Source: an uncultured Geobacteraceae bacterium
GTDB lineage: Bacteria > Desulfobacterota > Desulfuromonadia > Geobacterales > Pseudopelobacteraceae
Assembly (NCBI GenBank): GCA_903901875.1
Contig: CAIUSO010000065.1
Location: 62,001-126,000 of the forward strand
Length of the DNA stretch: 64,000 nucleotides
Reading direction: 5' to 3'
Shown piece after piece: positions 17,706 through 26,474 of this stretch (position 1 is its first letter; every line of letters begins with the position of its first letter). Made by a program: the position numbers and the translations under genes. The notes beneath the pieces are model-generated. The model was not told the origin of the DNA, did no database searches, and saw only the letters and a program-made list of their open reading frames with translations.

Positions 17706-18629
17706 TCAGGGAGCTGAAACGGTAATCACCTGACTCCCCTCTCCTCCCCCATTAACTACCTGGAGACGAAAGTCTTTGTTGACGGGAGAATAGGGGTGCC
17801 GTTGATACACCAGCCTGGTACAGCCAAGATAGATAAGTTTTTCCCGTTCAGTCAACCGGTCACTCCCCTGTCCACCGATTTGCACACCATCAACCAGAAT
17901 TATGGAGTTCTGACTGAAGTTCCTCCCCATTATCGATAATTCATAAAAATTCACATGCTCTTCACCAACCGTTACCTGACTAATCTCGGGCCTGGTTTCT
18001 ACGGCAAGGGCCAAGGGGACCGAAGCGGTGTCAGCGGTATTCTTCACCATAACCTGGTGTAGCCCCCCCGAAACAGCAGGAAGAACAAAAGTAATCGAAT
18101 CCGTCGAGAGTACTTTAGCCGGAAGTACTGCCCCATCAAAATACAGCTGGGCATTTTCTGAAAAGTTTTTTCCCCGAGCCGCAATATCCCGCTCCGATCC
18201 GGAGGCACAGGAACTTATCATGGCCGGTTCCAGTGACAGAAGCTGGGGACGCACCGGAAACACGGTAAAATTATAGGATCTGCTTCCCGTACCATCGGAA
18301 CGCTTGAGGTACAGCGCGTAGAGACCGGCAGCCATTGAAGACGGGATTGTGAATTCGACCTGATTGGTCTCAACAGCCTGGGTAACAACTTCTACCGCAC
18401 CAAGAAATACCGTAGGACCGGTTCCAAACCCCATACCTGAAATAGCAACCCGAGACCCAGGTTCAGCCTGGGCAGGAATAATACTGAGGATACCGGGTGG
18501 AACGGCTGCAGCTGGCGTCGTCTGCGGTATCCTGGTCACTTTCGTTCGGAGCGGTGCTTCGGCAGCAAGAGAGGGAACGGCAGCAGCTGCCAGAAGGATA
18601 CATAAAAGCATTACAGATCGTGTCACCAT
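17706..18629 (-). CDS. Exported protein with IPT/TIG domains
   Basis: A 307-residue protein with a signal peptide (cleavage near PSLAAEA, about residue 22) followed by about three immunoglobulin-like IPT/TIG repeats. Each has the pattern P-x-I/L-x-x-I/L-x-P-x-x-x-x-x-G followed by IxGxxF (for example GSRVAISGMGFGTGPTVFLG, and later DIAARGKNFSENAQLYFDG and LSIMGRNFSQNSIILVDG). Such domains mediate surface or periplasmic protein interactions. It ends six bases from the convergent MMPL gene and lies downstream of lptG, possibly as a third gene of that transcript. Specific role unknown. Confidence 0.82.
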   Translation of the reverse strand: MVTRSVMLLCILLAAAAVPSLAAEAPLRTKVTRIPQTTPAAAVPPGILSIIPAQAEPGSRVAISGMGFGTGPTVFLGAVEVVTQAVETNQVEFTIPSSMAAGLYALYLKRSDGTGSRSYNFTVFPVRPQLLSLEPAMISSCASGSERDIAARGKNFSENAQLYFDGAVLPAKVLSTDSITFVLPAVSGGLHQVMVKNTADTASVPLALAVETRPEISQVTVGEEHVNFYELSIMGRNFSQNSIILVDGVQIGGQGSDRLTEREKLIYLGCTRLVYQRHPYSPVNKDFRLQVVNGGGEGSQVITVSAP

Positions 18630-18663
18630 GGCAACTCCTGTGGGGGGAAAGAAAAAACGGCCA

Positions 18664-19743
18664 TTACCCTTTTACCTTCAGAGCAAGCCAGACACCACCA
18701 ACCGTAAACATACCGTTGGCACCCCAGGCGGCCATAACCGGCGGCAGAACGTCACTGCGACCATAGGAGAGCAATACCGCATTTACCACAAAAAACAGAA
18801 AACCTATGCCGATACTTGCACCTATACCAAGGGCAATACTGCCGGAGCGGCTGTTACGGAGGGCAAAGGGAATCCCGAGCAGCACCATGACCAGTGCCGC
18901 AAAGGGAGAAGCAATTTTGGTGTGCATCAGGGTCAAATAGCGATAGGCTTGATAGCCACCCTTCTGCAGGTTTTCTGCATACTCGTGGAGGGTACGGATG
19001 CTCATATTGTCGGCATCATTATCCAGAATCTGCAAATCCTCAATTTTAAGGTTCAGGGCAAGCGGCATATGGTCGGCGCGTTGTGGTGCATACCCGGCAG
19101 GGGTGAGGAAATTTCTCATGGAAGTGGCATTGAGCTGCCACCGTCCCTGACCATACACGGCCGATTCGGCATCAATCCTGCTGACCGGATTCATGGCCCG
19201 GTCAATAGTCCAGACAACCACACCACTCAACGTGGCAGTTTTTGGTTCAAATAACCGTGCCTGCAAAATCTGGTCGCCTGACCGGAACCAGATGTTATTG
19301 CGCCTAAAGGTGGCACGGTCCTTTTCTTTTTTAATCTTAACCCTGATAATATGTTCCGTTTGCCCGTAACTATGGGGAAGTACGATCTCGGCGTTAACAA
19401 GCAGCAGCAGGCTGGCAATAAAACCGAGAACCAGCATCGGCACAGATATTCGTATGAGACTGACACCACAGCTCCGGAGGGCAATTATCTCACTGTCACG
19501 GGACAGTGTGCCCAATGTCAGCAACGTAGCCATAAGGATGGAAAACGTGGCGGTACGGCTGATCATTTCGGGGAATTTCCAGAGAAAGTACTGGACCATA
19601 TCTCCCGGTGCGCCTCCAGCACGGATGAAGCGGGGAATATTTTCAATCAGGTCAATGACCAGATAAATTCCGACGAATCCCCCCAGACAGAGGAGCAGCA
19701 GGCGGAGCCAGATTATCCCTATATAACGGTCAATAATGGTCAT
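18664..19743 (-). CDS. lptG: LPS export ABC transporter permease LptG
   Basis: A 359-residue YjgP/YjgQ permease: three hydrophobic segments near the N-terminus (MTIIDRYIGIIWLRLL and onward), a periplasmic beta-jellyroll region (about 125-265) and three C-terminal segments. With LptF and the ATPase LptB it extracts lipopolysaccharide from the inner membrane and passes it to LptC/A. The start is ATG preceded by GGAGG; it begins one base after the lptF stop, so the two are translationally coupled. A longer reading adds 49 non-homologous residues and is rejected. LptB is not in the window. Confidence 0.92.
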   Translation of the reverse strand: MTIIDRYIGIIWLRLLLLCLGGFVGIYLVIDLIENIPRFIRAGGAPGDMVQYFLWKFPEMISRTATFSILMATLLTLGTLSRDSEIIALRSCGVSLIRISVPMLVLGFIASLLLLVNAEIVLPHSYGQTEHIIRVKIKKEKDRATFRRNNIWFRSGDQILQARLFEPKTATLSGVVVWTIDRAMNPVSRIDAESAVYGQGRWQLNATSMRNFLTPAGYAPQRADHMPLALNLKIEDLQILDNDADNMSIRTLHEYAENLQKGGYQAYRYLTLMHTKIASPFAALVMVLLGIPFALRNSRSGSIALGIGASIGIGFLFFVVNAVLLSYGRSDVLPPVMAAWGANGMFTVGGVWLALKVKG

Positions 19744-19744
19744 A

Positions 19745-20902
19745 TCAGGATGACCTCCGAAACAGGGAGAAGAGATATTGCATTCGAAGACGGGGAATTT
19801 CTTTCTCCAGAGATGCCAACCGGAGGAAATACCATCCGGTGACAAAAAAGAGCAGATTGGGCAGCCAGAGCAATATAAACGAGGGAGCAACCCCCTTTTC
19901 CGCCAGGGATCGCATGACCGACATCATAACGTAGTAAGAAAGAATGATGCCTATACTGACCGTAAATCCGCCGGATTTACCGGAGCGCCGGTTCTGGAGT
20001 CCGAGAGGAACGGCAAGAATAGCAAAAACCAGTGATGCACAGGGGAAGGTAAATCTGCTGTGCAACTCGGCCCCCATCTTCAGCCTGCTCAAGGAGTCAA
20101 GGGCAGGATCGGCACTGTTTCGAATCAGCTCCGAAATCCAGAGATCCGGTTCACTACGGGAAATCACCCCTCCCCCTCCCTTATCACCAATAGACATGGA
20201 ATATTCACCAAAATGAACCAACCGGTAGAGTCCCCCCTTATCCGCCATATGAATTGATCCGTTATGGAGGGACATGAGAAGAGCATTACTGCCACTGGCA
20301 CCGGTAACAACGCCATCTTCAGCAAAAATTGTCATGGAGCGATCATCGGTGCGTCCATCATGGATGATGACCCCCTTGAGGATGTGATTCTGCTCATCAT
20401 AGTGGTCGGTATACATGACAACCCCCGGGATATCATCCCAAAAAGTCTTCTCCCGTATGGTGGCGGTAATATTCCGTTTCAACACCTGGAAACTCAGTTC
20501 CTTAAAGGCACTGTTCCCCCAGGGAACTCCGATCGTACTGGCTCCCAGGGACAAAACCATCGCACAAAAAGCACAGAAAATCACCGGCGGTAACATCTGG
20601 ATAAGACTGATTCCTCCGGCTTTAAGAACTATTATTTCATTGTCGGCTGAAAGTCTGCCAAAAGCCAACAATACCGCCAGGAGAAATGCCATGGGAATGG
20701 TAAAAACCATGAACGAGGGGACAAGAAAAAAGATCATCCGAGCGACGTCAAAAAGAGGTACTCCGTGGGAAACCACCAGATCCGTCAGGGTAATAAGACG
20801 CCCCATGAGTAAGACGAGGGTAAAGATGACTATTCCAAGCAGAAAGAGTGACGATATTTCACGAATTATGTAAAGGGAAAGTATACGTTTCACGGGGGCC
20901 AT
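19745..20902 (-). CDS. lptF: LPS export ABC transporter permease LptF
   Basis: A YjgP/YjgQ family permease of about 385 residues with the same six-helix plus periplasmic-domain layout as its neighbour LptG. Characteristic stretches: LSADNEIIVLKAGGIS in the coupling-helix region that contacts LptB, and the C-terminal RFTFPCASLVFAILAVPLG. The first residues are uncertain: I begin at the ATG reading MAPVKRILSLYIIREI, but a GTG four codons later and an ATG 14 codons earlier (20944) are possible and none has a strong Shine-Dalgarno. The pair is followed by the exported TIG protein. Confidence 0.9.
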   Translation of the reverse strand: MAPVKRILSLYIIREISSLFLLGIVIFTLVLLMGRLITLTDLVVSHGVPLFDVARMIFFLVPSFMVFTIPMAFLLAVLLAFGRLSADNEIIVLKAGGISLIQMLPPVIFCAFCAMVLSLGASTIGVPWGNSAFKELSFQVLKRNITATIREKTFWDDIPGVVMYTDHYDEQNHILKGVIIHDGRTDDRSMTIFAEDGVVTGASGSNALLMSLHNGSIHMADKGGLYRLVHFGEYSMSIGDKGGGGVISRSEPDLWISELIRNSADPALDSLSRLKMGAELHSRFTFPCASLVFAILAVPLGLQNRRSGKSGGFTVSIGIILSYYVMMSVMRSLAEKGVAPSFILLWLPNLLFFVTGWYFLRLASLEKEIPRLRMQYLFSLFRRSS

Positions 20903-20957
20903 GATACATGAGCGGACCGCCTGTGTAAAGGAGCGTAACCACATTTACCCCGATACA

Positions 20958-20997
20958 ATACAACAGGGCCTGCCAAAACCGGCAGACCCTGTTGTAT
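20958..20997. terminator. Terminator-like hairpin between desulfoferrodoxin and lptF
   Basis: ATACAACAGGG-c-CTGCC (20958-20974) pairs with GGCAG-a-CCCTGTTGTAT (20981-20997) around a six-base loop, with a single C/A mismatch. It lies downstream of the desulfoferrodoxin gene and upstream of lptF, both on the minus strand, so it should insulate the oxidative-stress operon from lptFG. Confidence 0.75.
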
Positions 20998-21020
20998 AGT
21001 ACATAATAAGGTGGCTGAGA

Positions 21021-21401
21021 TCAGGCCTGTGCGGACCAGACTCCGTGCAGATTACAGAATTCACGGGCAGACAGATTGGTGCCGGAGACGGCAAAAGTTG
21101 CAGTAGGAGCATCACCCGGGTTAAGGAACTGACGATAGGCGATGCCATCGGCAACCAGCTCAATCCATTCGATGAAGTGCTTTTCTTCCATGGGGTGTGC
21201 AACGGAACCAACGGTTACTTTCACACATCCTTCACCAACTTCAATAACCGGGACATGTTTTTCTTTGGCAGCTTCAACGGTGTTTTCAGCAAGCAGCTTC
21301 ATTTCCTGACCACAGCATTGAAGGGTGCCACCAGCAGCATGAATAACTTCAACAATGTTACCGCATAATTCGCATTTGTAAACTTCAAGTAACTTTGACA
21401 T
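21021..21401 (-). CDS. dfx: Desulfoferrodoxin (superoxide reductase, two iron centres)
   Basis: A 126-residue superoxide reductase. The N-terminal desulforedoxin-like domain carries Cys in YKCELCG and the adjacent pair in LQCCGQE, which bind centre I. The catalytic centre II ligands are the His residues in [18 protein letters not shown] and the Cys and His in [10 protein letters not shown]; the Glu-Glu-Lys before the third His matches the catalytic loop. It reduces superoxide to peroxide in the cytoplasm of anaerobes. It follows the rubrerythrin gene by about 50 bases on the same strand, giving a superoxide-then-peroxide detoxification pair. Confidence 0.96.
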   Translation of the reverse strand: MSKLLEVYKCELCGNIVEVIHAAGGTLQCCGQEMKLLAENTVEAAKEKHVPVIEVGEGCVKVTVGSVAHPMEEKHFIEWIELVADGIAYRQFLNPGDAPTATFAVSGTNLSAREFCNLHGVWSAQA

Positions 21402-21454
21402 ATTTCAATTCTCCTCTTTCTGTAATATCCCCACACGGGGGTGAAAAACACGAG

Positions 21455-22033
21455 CTACCAGTTTTCAGCAAGGATTTCAAAGTGGGCCTTGGGGTGGATG
21501 CAGGCGGCACAGATTTCGGGAGCCTGCTTACCGGTGTGCAGATAACCGCAGTTTCGGCAGCGCCAGACCACCTCTTCCTCTTTGGCAAAAACCGTATTAG
21601 TTTCAATACGAGACCGTAGTTCACGGAAACGTTTTTCATGCTGTTTTTCGGCAACGGAAATTGCCGTCCAAGCTGCAGCTATGGCAGTAAAACCCTCTTC
21701 TCTGGCAATTGCAGCAAACCGCGGATAAAGAACAGAATGTTCATCAAGCTCACCGTTAGCCGATTCGAGAAGATTTTCCGGTGTTGTACCAATTTTTCCA
21801 GCCGGAAACGATGCAGTAATTTCAAGGTCGCCACCCTCAAGAAATTTAAAGAAGCGCTTGCCATGTTCCTTTTCCTGATTAGCAGTTTCTTCAAATATAT
21901 CAGCTATCTGTACATAGCCTTCCTTTTTTGCAACCGCTGCATAAAAAGTATAACGATTGCGTGCCTGGCTCTCTCCGGCAAAAGACTTGAGCAGGTTCTG
22001 CTCAGTTACAGTTCCTTTGATGGAAGTGGACAT
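21455..22033 (-). CDS. rbr: Rubrerythrin
   Basis: A 192-residue peroxide-scavenging protein. The N-terminal ferritin-like four-helix bundle (1-145) has the paired diiron motifs, with Glu in FAGESQARNRY, the EKEHGKRFF motif, Glu in GELDEHSVLYPRF and EKQHEKRF. The C-terminal rubredoxin domain (about 155-192) has CRNCGYLHTG and CAACIHPKAHFE. It reduces hydrogen peroxide using rubredoxin-type electrons. Its own promoter lies at 22077-22104 and ATG is preceded by AGGAGG. Desulfoferrodoxin downstream supplies the peroxide it removes. Confidence 0.96.
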   Translation of the reverse strand: MSTSIKGTVTEQNLLKSFAGESQARNRYTFYAAVAKKEGYVQIADIFEETANQEKEHGKRFFKFLEGGDLEITASFPAGKIGTTPENLLESANGELDEHSVLYPRFAAIAREEGFTAIAAAWTAISVAEKQHEKRFRELRSRIETNTVFAKEEEVVWRCRNCGYLHTGKQAPEICAACIHPKAHFEILAENW

Positions 22034-22076
22034 AAAACCTCCTGTGGGTAAAAGATAAATACGACTGATATGGTCC

Positions 22077-22104
22077 TTTATACCGTACTTTCATTTTTTT
22101 GCAA
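22077..22104 (-). promoter_or_regulatory. Promoter for rubrerythrin-desulfoferrodoxin
   Basis: On the minus strand TTGCAA (22099-22104) is followed after 16 bases by TATAAA (22077-22082), about 44 bases before the rubrerythrin ATG. The same TTGCAA -35 variant appears before gltA and before the DUF294 gene. Confidence 0.5.
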
Positions 22105-22110
22105 ACAGGA

Positions 22111-22150
22111 AAATTAAAAGGGGATGCATTTCTGCACCCCCTTTTAATTT
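22111..22150. terminator. Bidirectional-looking terminator after citrate synthase
   Basis: AAATTAAAAGGGG (22111-22123) pairs with CCCCTTTTAATTT (22138-22150), with further pairing of TGCA on both sides of the loop. On the minus strand the stem ends in an A/T-rich arm, as expected for an intrinsic terminator downstream of gltA and upstream of the rubrerythrin promoter. Confidence 0.85.
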
Positions 22151-22174
22151 GCAACTATTTAACTGAGCAGATTG

Positions 22175-23500
22175 TTACAGCTGACGACCGCCATCAGCAG
22201 CCCATTTTTCGAGCATAGCAGTTGTAACTGACTTCGGACGCTCGATGGCGTAGCCGAGACCACGGTCCCAGGTAATGTTAGCCATGCAGCCGAGTGCACG
22301 ACCTACACCGAACAGAACGGTGTAGAAATCGAATTCGGTGAGGCCGTAGTACATCTGGATAACGCCGGACTGTGCATCGACGTTTGGCCAGGGGTTTTTA
22401 GTTTTTCCGTGCTCGGTGAGAACGCCAGGAGCAACTTCAAAGATCATGGAAACAACTTTGAAGAGCGGATCTTCGTTCAGGCCGGGGGTGTTCAGACAGA
22501 ATTCACGCTGTGACATGTAGCGTGGGTCGGTTTTACGAAGTACGGCATGGCCGTAGCCCGGAATAACCTGACCAGCGTTGAGGGTATCCCACAGAGCTGC
22601 TTTGATCAGTTCCGTTGTTGGCTCAACATCTTTGCAGTATTTAGCCTGGAACTTCAGTGTCCAGTCAAGAACTTCCTGGTTGGCAAGGCCGTGCAGCGGG
22701 CCGGCAAGACCATTCAGACCTGCAGAGTATGCATAGTAAGGATCTGAAAGGGCAGAGTGAACCAGATGGGTGGTATGTGCAGAAACGTTACCGGACTCAT
22801 GGTCGGAGTGGAGGATGAAGTACATACGGGCAACGTCTTTGTACTCATCTTTCTGGCCGATCATATGGGCAAAGTTGGCACCCATGTCGAGAGTCGGATC
22901 GATATCAATCTGCTTGTCACCACGATACTTGAGGTTGTAAATGAAGGCAGCGATGACCGGAATACGGGCAACGATGTCGCTTGCATCTTCATAGACATAT
23001 TCCCAAGCGGTCATTTTATTGAATTTACCGGAGTTGTAGAAACCGGCAAATTTGGAATCTTTCTGCAGAGCGAGCATTGCAATGGACAGCATGACCATCG
23101 GGTGGCTGTCGATCGGGAGAGCGCGAACGGCATCAAAAACATACTGGGGTACTACCTGACGGGCTTTCCACTCGGCAGTAACTTCAGCCACCTGCTCATC
23201 GGTAGGAACATCGCCGGTCAGCAGGAAATACCAGAAGGACTCAACGGTCGGATATGCTGAACCGGCAGCTTTCGGCAGTGCTTCAAAAGTTTCTGGAATG
23301 TTTTTACCACGGAAACGGATGCCTTCCTGTGGGTCCAGATAAGAGATATCTGTTACCAATGAGCGGATATCATGAGCTCCACCGATACACTGGTCAATAT
23401 TGACCTGATCAATGATGACTTTGCCAAACTCTTTAACGAGCTTGGTGATACGGGGGCGGTGTTCCTCGATCTTCAGCTTGAGTGTGTCTTTCAGTGCCAT
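22175..23500 (-). CDS. gltA: Citrate synthase, eukaryote-like type
   Basis: A 441-residue citrate synthase condensing acetyl-CoA with oxaloacetate to start the TCA cycle, used by acetate-oxidising Geobacter. Active-site regions are present: LHSDHESGNVSAHTTHLVHS (His in SDHE) and GPLHGLANQEVLDW, then PGYGHAVLRKTDPRY. Length and features such as GVIQMYYGLTEFDFYTVLFGVGRALG place it with the eukaryotic/Geobacter citrate synthases rather than the hexameric NADH-inhibited enterobacterial kind; that placement is from family knowledge. A single-gene unit with its own promoter and terminator and a leader of about 130 bases. Confidence 0.96.
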   Translation of the reverse strand: MALKDTLKLKIEEHRPRITKLVKEFGKVIIDQVNIDQCIGGAHDIRSLVTDISYLDPQEGIRFRGKNIPETFEALPKAAGSAYPTVESFWYFLLTGDVPTDEQVAEVTAEWKARQVVPQYVFDAVRALPIDSHPMVMLSIAMLALQKDSKFAGFYNSGKFNKMTAWEYVYEDASDIVARIPVIAAFIYNLKYRGDKQIDIDPTLDMGANFAHMIGQKDEYKDVARMYFILHSDHESGNVSAHTTHLVHSALSDPYYAYSAGLNGLAGPLHGLANQEVLDWTLKFQAKYCKDVEPTTELIKAALWDTLNAGQVIPGYGHAVLRKTDPRYMSQREFCLNTPGLNEDPLFKVVSMIFEVAPGVLTEHGKTKNPWPNVDAQSGVIQMYYGLTEFDFYTVLFGVGRALGCMANITWDRGLGYAIERPKSVTTAMLEKWAADGGRQL

Positions 23501-23642
23501 GTTTTAATCTCCTTTTCGTGGTGTGGGTGTGAACCCGGATAAAAGCAACTGCATACCGAACTTCAATGTTTTAGGCTGTTACAGAGTTAGTTCCGGAGGT
23601 TGTAACTTTTTTTTAGCATACTGTATACGATTTAATAAAGCA

Positions 23643-23672
23643 GTTATACTAGACCGTATAAGAAAATTGCAA
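23643..23672 (-). promoter_or_regulatory. Promoter for citrate synthase
   Basis: TTGCAA (23667-23672) and TATAAC (23643-23648) on the minus strand are separated by 18 bases and lie about 143 bases before the gltA ATG. The region 23600-23660 also has repeated GTATA/TATAC elements (GTATAC, GTATAA, CGTATA) that could bind a regulator. Confidence 0.5.
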
Positions 23673-23693
23673 CAAAAATTTTACACTCTTTTT

Positions 23694-24905
23694 TTATAGC
23701 AGAATAATAGGCTCATCGCTGGTGATACTGAGTCGTTTAAGCCCCTTATTACTCAGGTAAAAGCAATTTTCAATGCCAATGGCACCTCTGCCGGGAAACA
23801 CCAGTTTTGGTTCAAAAGCAAACGCCATTCCCGCTTGAAACGTGAATGTATTAAAACCCCGAGCAATGAAAGGATATTCATCTATTTCGATTCCGATACC
23901 ATGGCCCACAAATGATACCTGGGCCCCTTTGCCCCCCATAAAGTTGTCGGCATACCCCAATTCCACAGCCCGCTGGACACAACTATCGTATAAGTTTCCC
24001 CATCCGGTTCCCTCCGTAACGGTAGCGACCATCAGCTCCTGAATGGATAGCATATCATGGTAAGCTTTCATCAGATCATCTGGAAGCTCGCCTATGGAAA
24101 ACAATCGCGTCTGATCCGAAAGATATCCATCAACACAGCCGGAAAAATCTATAATTATCGGTTCATGGGCTTCAATTATCTTTAATCCGGCCCCCTGGCC
24201 GAACGAGGGATTAAGCCCCATACCTCCCAGTGGCGTATCCGAATAGGCGGGGACTGCGCTGTCGGTGCCGGAGAAAACATGGCCATAACTGATTTCTGAA
24301 TTAAAACTTCGCATGCGGACCAATCCCTGATGTCCGAGCTTACGGGCGGTATACTCAAGTTCGGCAGCCACATCCAGATCGGTCATACCGACACGAATAA
24401 TTTCTTTGGCCCTGCGAAAAACCTTATCAACCTGATCTGCGGCATCTTTCATAAGATGAATTTCATAATGGGATTTAATCATCCTGACCGTTCTGATCAA
24501 TGGTGTGCCATCGGAAAACTGCGCACCGGGAAACAGGGCTCGATAACGCTCCAGTACCGTACAGGGGAGAACATCAAATTCCATGGCAATGTTCCGGGGG
24601 GGGGGATATCCATAGTCGGCAATACGTGCCGGAATATCACGAAGTGAGTTACAGGGTATAACCTCCTTGAGCCCCGATTCCATACGCGCCCGACCGGCAT
24701 CCTTTCGAACCAGAAACAGCGGCTGGCCTGATGCAGGCAGATAAAGACAGCCACTCTGGACCGTTCCGGTGAAATAAAACAGATCGGCATTCTGGACAAT
24801 TATGACGGCATCAAGGTTGGTGAGGATCATCTGATCCTGTAGTTTTTTGCAGCGATACTCAAGCTCGGTGGCGGGCGTTAAACGCATATTTTCATTCTCC
24901 TGCAT
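23694..24905 (-). CDS. Xaa-Pro aminopeptidase-like M24 family protein
   Basis: A 403-residue protein with a creatinase-type N-terminal domain (about 10-145) and a pita-bread M24 peptidase domain (about 150-403). All five metal-ligand positions seem present: Asp in IIIDFSGCVDGYLSDQTR (two Asp), His in SFVGHGIGIEIDE, Glu in FAFEPK and Glu in IGIENCF. It should cleave N-terminal residues ahead of proline in peptides, although M24 members also include non-peptidase enzymes. A run of ten G (24596-24605 on the plus strand) encodes a Pro-rich turn (YPPPRN). It is separated from the divergent ParA-like gene by about 170 bases. Confidence 0.88.
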   Translation of the reverse strand: MQENENMRLTPATELEYRCKKLQDQMILTNLDAVIIVQNADLFYFTGTVQSGCLYLPASGQPLFLVRKDAGRARMESGLKEVIPCNSLRDIPARIADYGYPPPRNIAMEFDVLPCTVLERYRALFPGAQFSDGTPLIRTVRMIKSHYEIHLMKDAADQVDKVFRRAKEIIRVGMTDLDVAAELEYTARKLGHQGLVRMRSFNSEISYGHVFSGTDSAVPAYSDTPLGGMGLNPSFGQGAGLKIIEAHEPIIIDFSGCVDGYLSDQTRLFSIGELPDDLMKAYHDMLSIQELMVATVTEGTGWGNLYDSCVQRAVELGYADNFMGGKGAQVSFVGHGIGIEIDEYPFIARGFNTFTFQAGMAFAFEPKLVFPGRGAIGIENCFYLSNKGLKRLSITSDEPIILL

Positions 24906-25076
24906 TGCTGTGGTACGAACTGCCGGTGATTATAAACCAGATTATAACTTTGTGCTAACGAACTTTTATTATAATGCTCGTCAAGCAAACGGTTGACCAC
25001 TCGGGACAAATTGACTACTATCATCACCCGATTTCATCGGCATACTTTACCTCTTTGATATGGCGGTACCCTCTTA

Positions 25077-26474
25077 ATGCATTCTTACCCGTATACCATC
25101 ACCATTTCGTCAGAAAAAGGCGGAGTTGGCAAGACAACACTGGCAACCAATCTGGCCATCTATCTCAAGGCCATGCGGGAAGATCTGCCGGTCACGCTGT
25201 TCTCGTTCGACAATCACTTCACCATTGACAAAATGTTTGAGCTACAAAAACGGACTGAAAACTCTCCTGATATCCATGCTCTGCTTATGGGGCAAGAGGC
25301 CTCCACGGTGGTTCAGACCGGCCAATACGGGGTGGGGTTTATCCGCTCATCAACAGAACTCGGCGATATTCATGAGCGTTTCAAAGGGCCCATGACCTTG
25401 ACCCGTATGCTTTCCGAGTCCGGTATTTCAGGTATAGTCATCATCGACACGCGCCCCGATCTCAACATCCTGACCCAAAATGCCCTGTATGCTGCAGATC
25501 GTGTTCTGATTCCGGTTAAGGACCTTCCCAGCCTTGAAAACTGTAAAAATATATTCGCCCTCTTCGACCAGAGCGGCATTGATAAAAAATCCCTGTCACT
25601 TATTCCCTGTCTCATTGATTCGCGCATTAAATTCGACGGTATATTCAGGGATCAGAAAACACTCCTTCGGGCCATTGCCGTTAACCGAGGCTATCGCTGC
25701 CTTGATACCTATATTTCAAAAAGTCCCAAAGTGGAGAGTCTCAATACAAATCCGGACGGAAAGATTTATCCCATACTCACCCATGCCCGCGGCACTGAAG
25801 TTCACAGCCAGTTTATGGAGATTTCCCGGGACATACTGAGGGGACTTGATGCCACAACGGAAACCCGTGCCTGCCTCTATCACACCTGGTTACTTGAAAA
25901 GGAAGACAGTAAGAAAAAACAGTATGTGGCGCGTCTTGAAGGGTTAACCGAACGATGTCTCATTTGCGGCGGGATTCTGGCCGAACACCAGGCAGATCGG
26001 AATTTCTACTTTGAAACCTCGGATCGTGTTGCCCGGGGCTTTCTCCATGGGGAGTGTGTCAGCACCATGCTCTGTTCTGCTCTCTACGGGTTGCCGGAGG
26101 ATGATGACACGTTTGCCGCGGCAAAGGCTCTTGTCCGCGACAAGATCCTCCGGTCTGTTTCCCTGATCTTCCCAACCAAACAAGACACTGAGAGCATTCT
26201 GGATTATCGCCAATACTCTTTGGCGGGAGCACAACTCCTTCAGAAGAATCTCGACATGCCCGGGTTTGATGGGGGGGTATTTAATGGTATCCATGACCGT
26301 CTCTACCTGTTTCTGAATGAGGCACTGGCCGGATATGAGGGTGCGTTACGGGAAGGGGGGTGGATATCAATCTATCCGGTTAATCCTGAAAACCCTGAAG
26401 TCATTCTCCAGGAAGAGTCCTATAAAATAATCAGACGGCTCCAGAAACAGATTGCCGAATTACTTAACCAATGA
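25077..26474 (+). CDS. ParA/MinD-like ATPase with a C-terminal cysteine-rich extension
   Basis: A 465-residue protein. The first 260 residues are a ParA-type P-loop ATPase: deviant Walker A EKGGVGKTTLATNLA (about 13-27), Walker A' at SFDNHF, and Walker B GIVIIDTRPDLN. The rest is not part of ParA and I do not recognise it; it contains CLICGG and later HGECVSTMLC, possibly a zinc site, then helices to the C-terminus. No parB or chromosomal partition gene is adjacent, so this is an orphan positioning-type ATPase. Its end overlaps the convergent YibQ-like gene by 15 bases. Confidence 0.8.
   Translation: MHSYPYTITISSEKGGVGKTTLATNLAIYLKAMREDLPVTLFSFDNHFTIDKMFELQKRTENSPDIHALLMGQEASTVVQTGQYGVGFIRSSTELGDIHERFKGPMTLTRMLSESGISGIVIIDTRPDLNILTQNALYAADRVLIPVKDLPSLENCKNIFALFDQSGIDKKSLSLIPCLIDSRIKFDGIFRDQKTLLRAIAVNRGYRCLDTYISKSPKVESLNTNPDGKIYPILTHARGTEVHSQFMEISRDILRGLDATTETRACLYHTWLLEKEDSKKKQYVARLEGLTERCLICGGILAEHQADRNFYFETSDRVARGFLHGECVSTMLCSALYGLPEDDDTFAAAKALVRDKILRSVSLIFPTKQDTESILDYRQYSLAGAQLLQKNLDMPGFDGGVFNGIHDRLYLFLNEALAGYEGALREGGWISIYPVNPENPEVILQEESYKIIRRLQKQIAELLNQ

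Noticed and set aside
18364..19254. Plus-strand ORF of 296 codons
   Set aside because: Antisense to the TIG protein and lptG; no ribosome site and no recognisable domain.
22111..22150. Considered as a riboswitch before rubrerythrin
   Set aside because: A simple symmetrical stem with A/T-rich arms fits a terminator for gltA; no aptamer-like structure.
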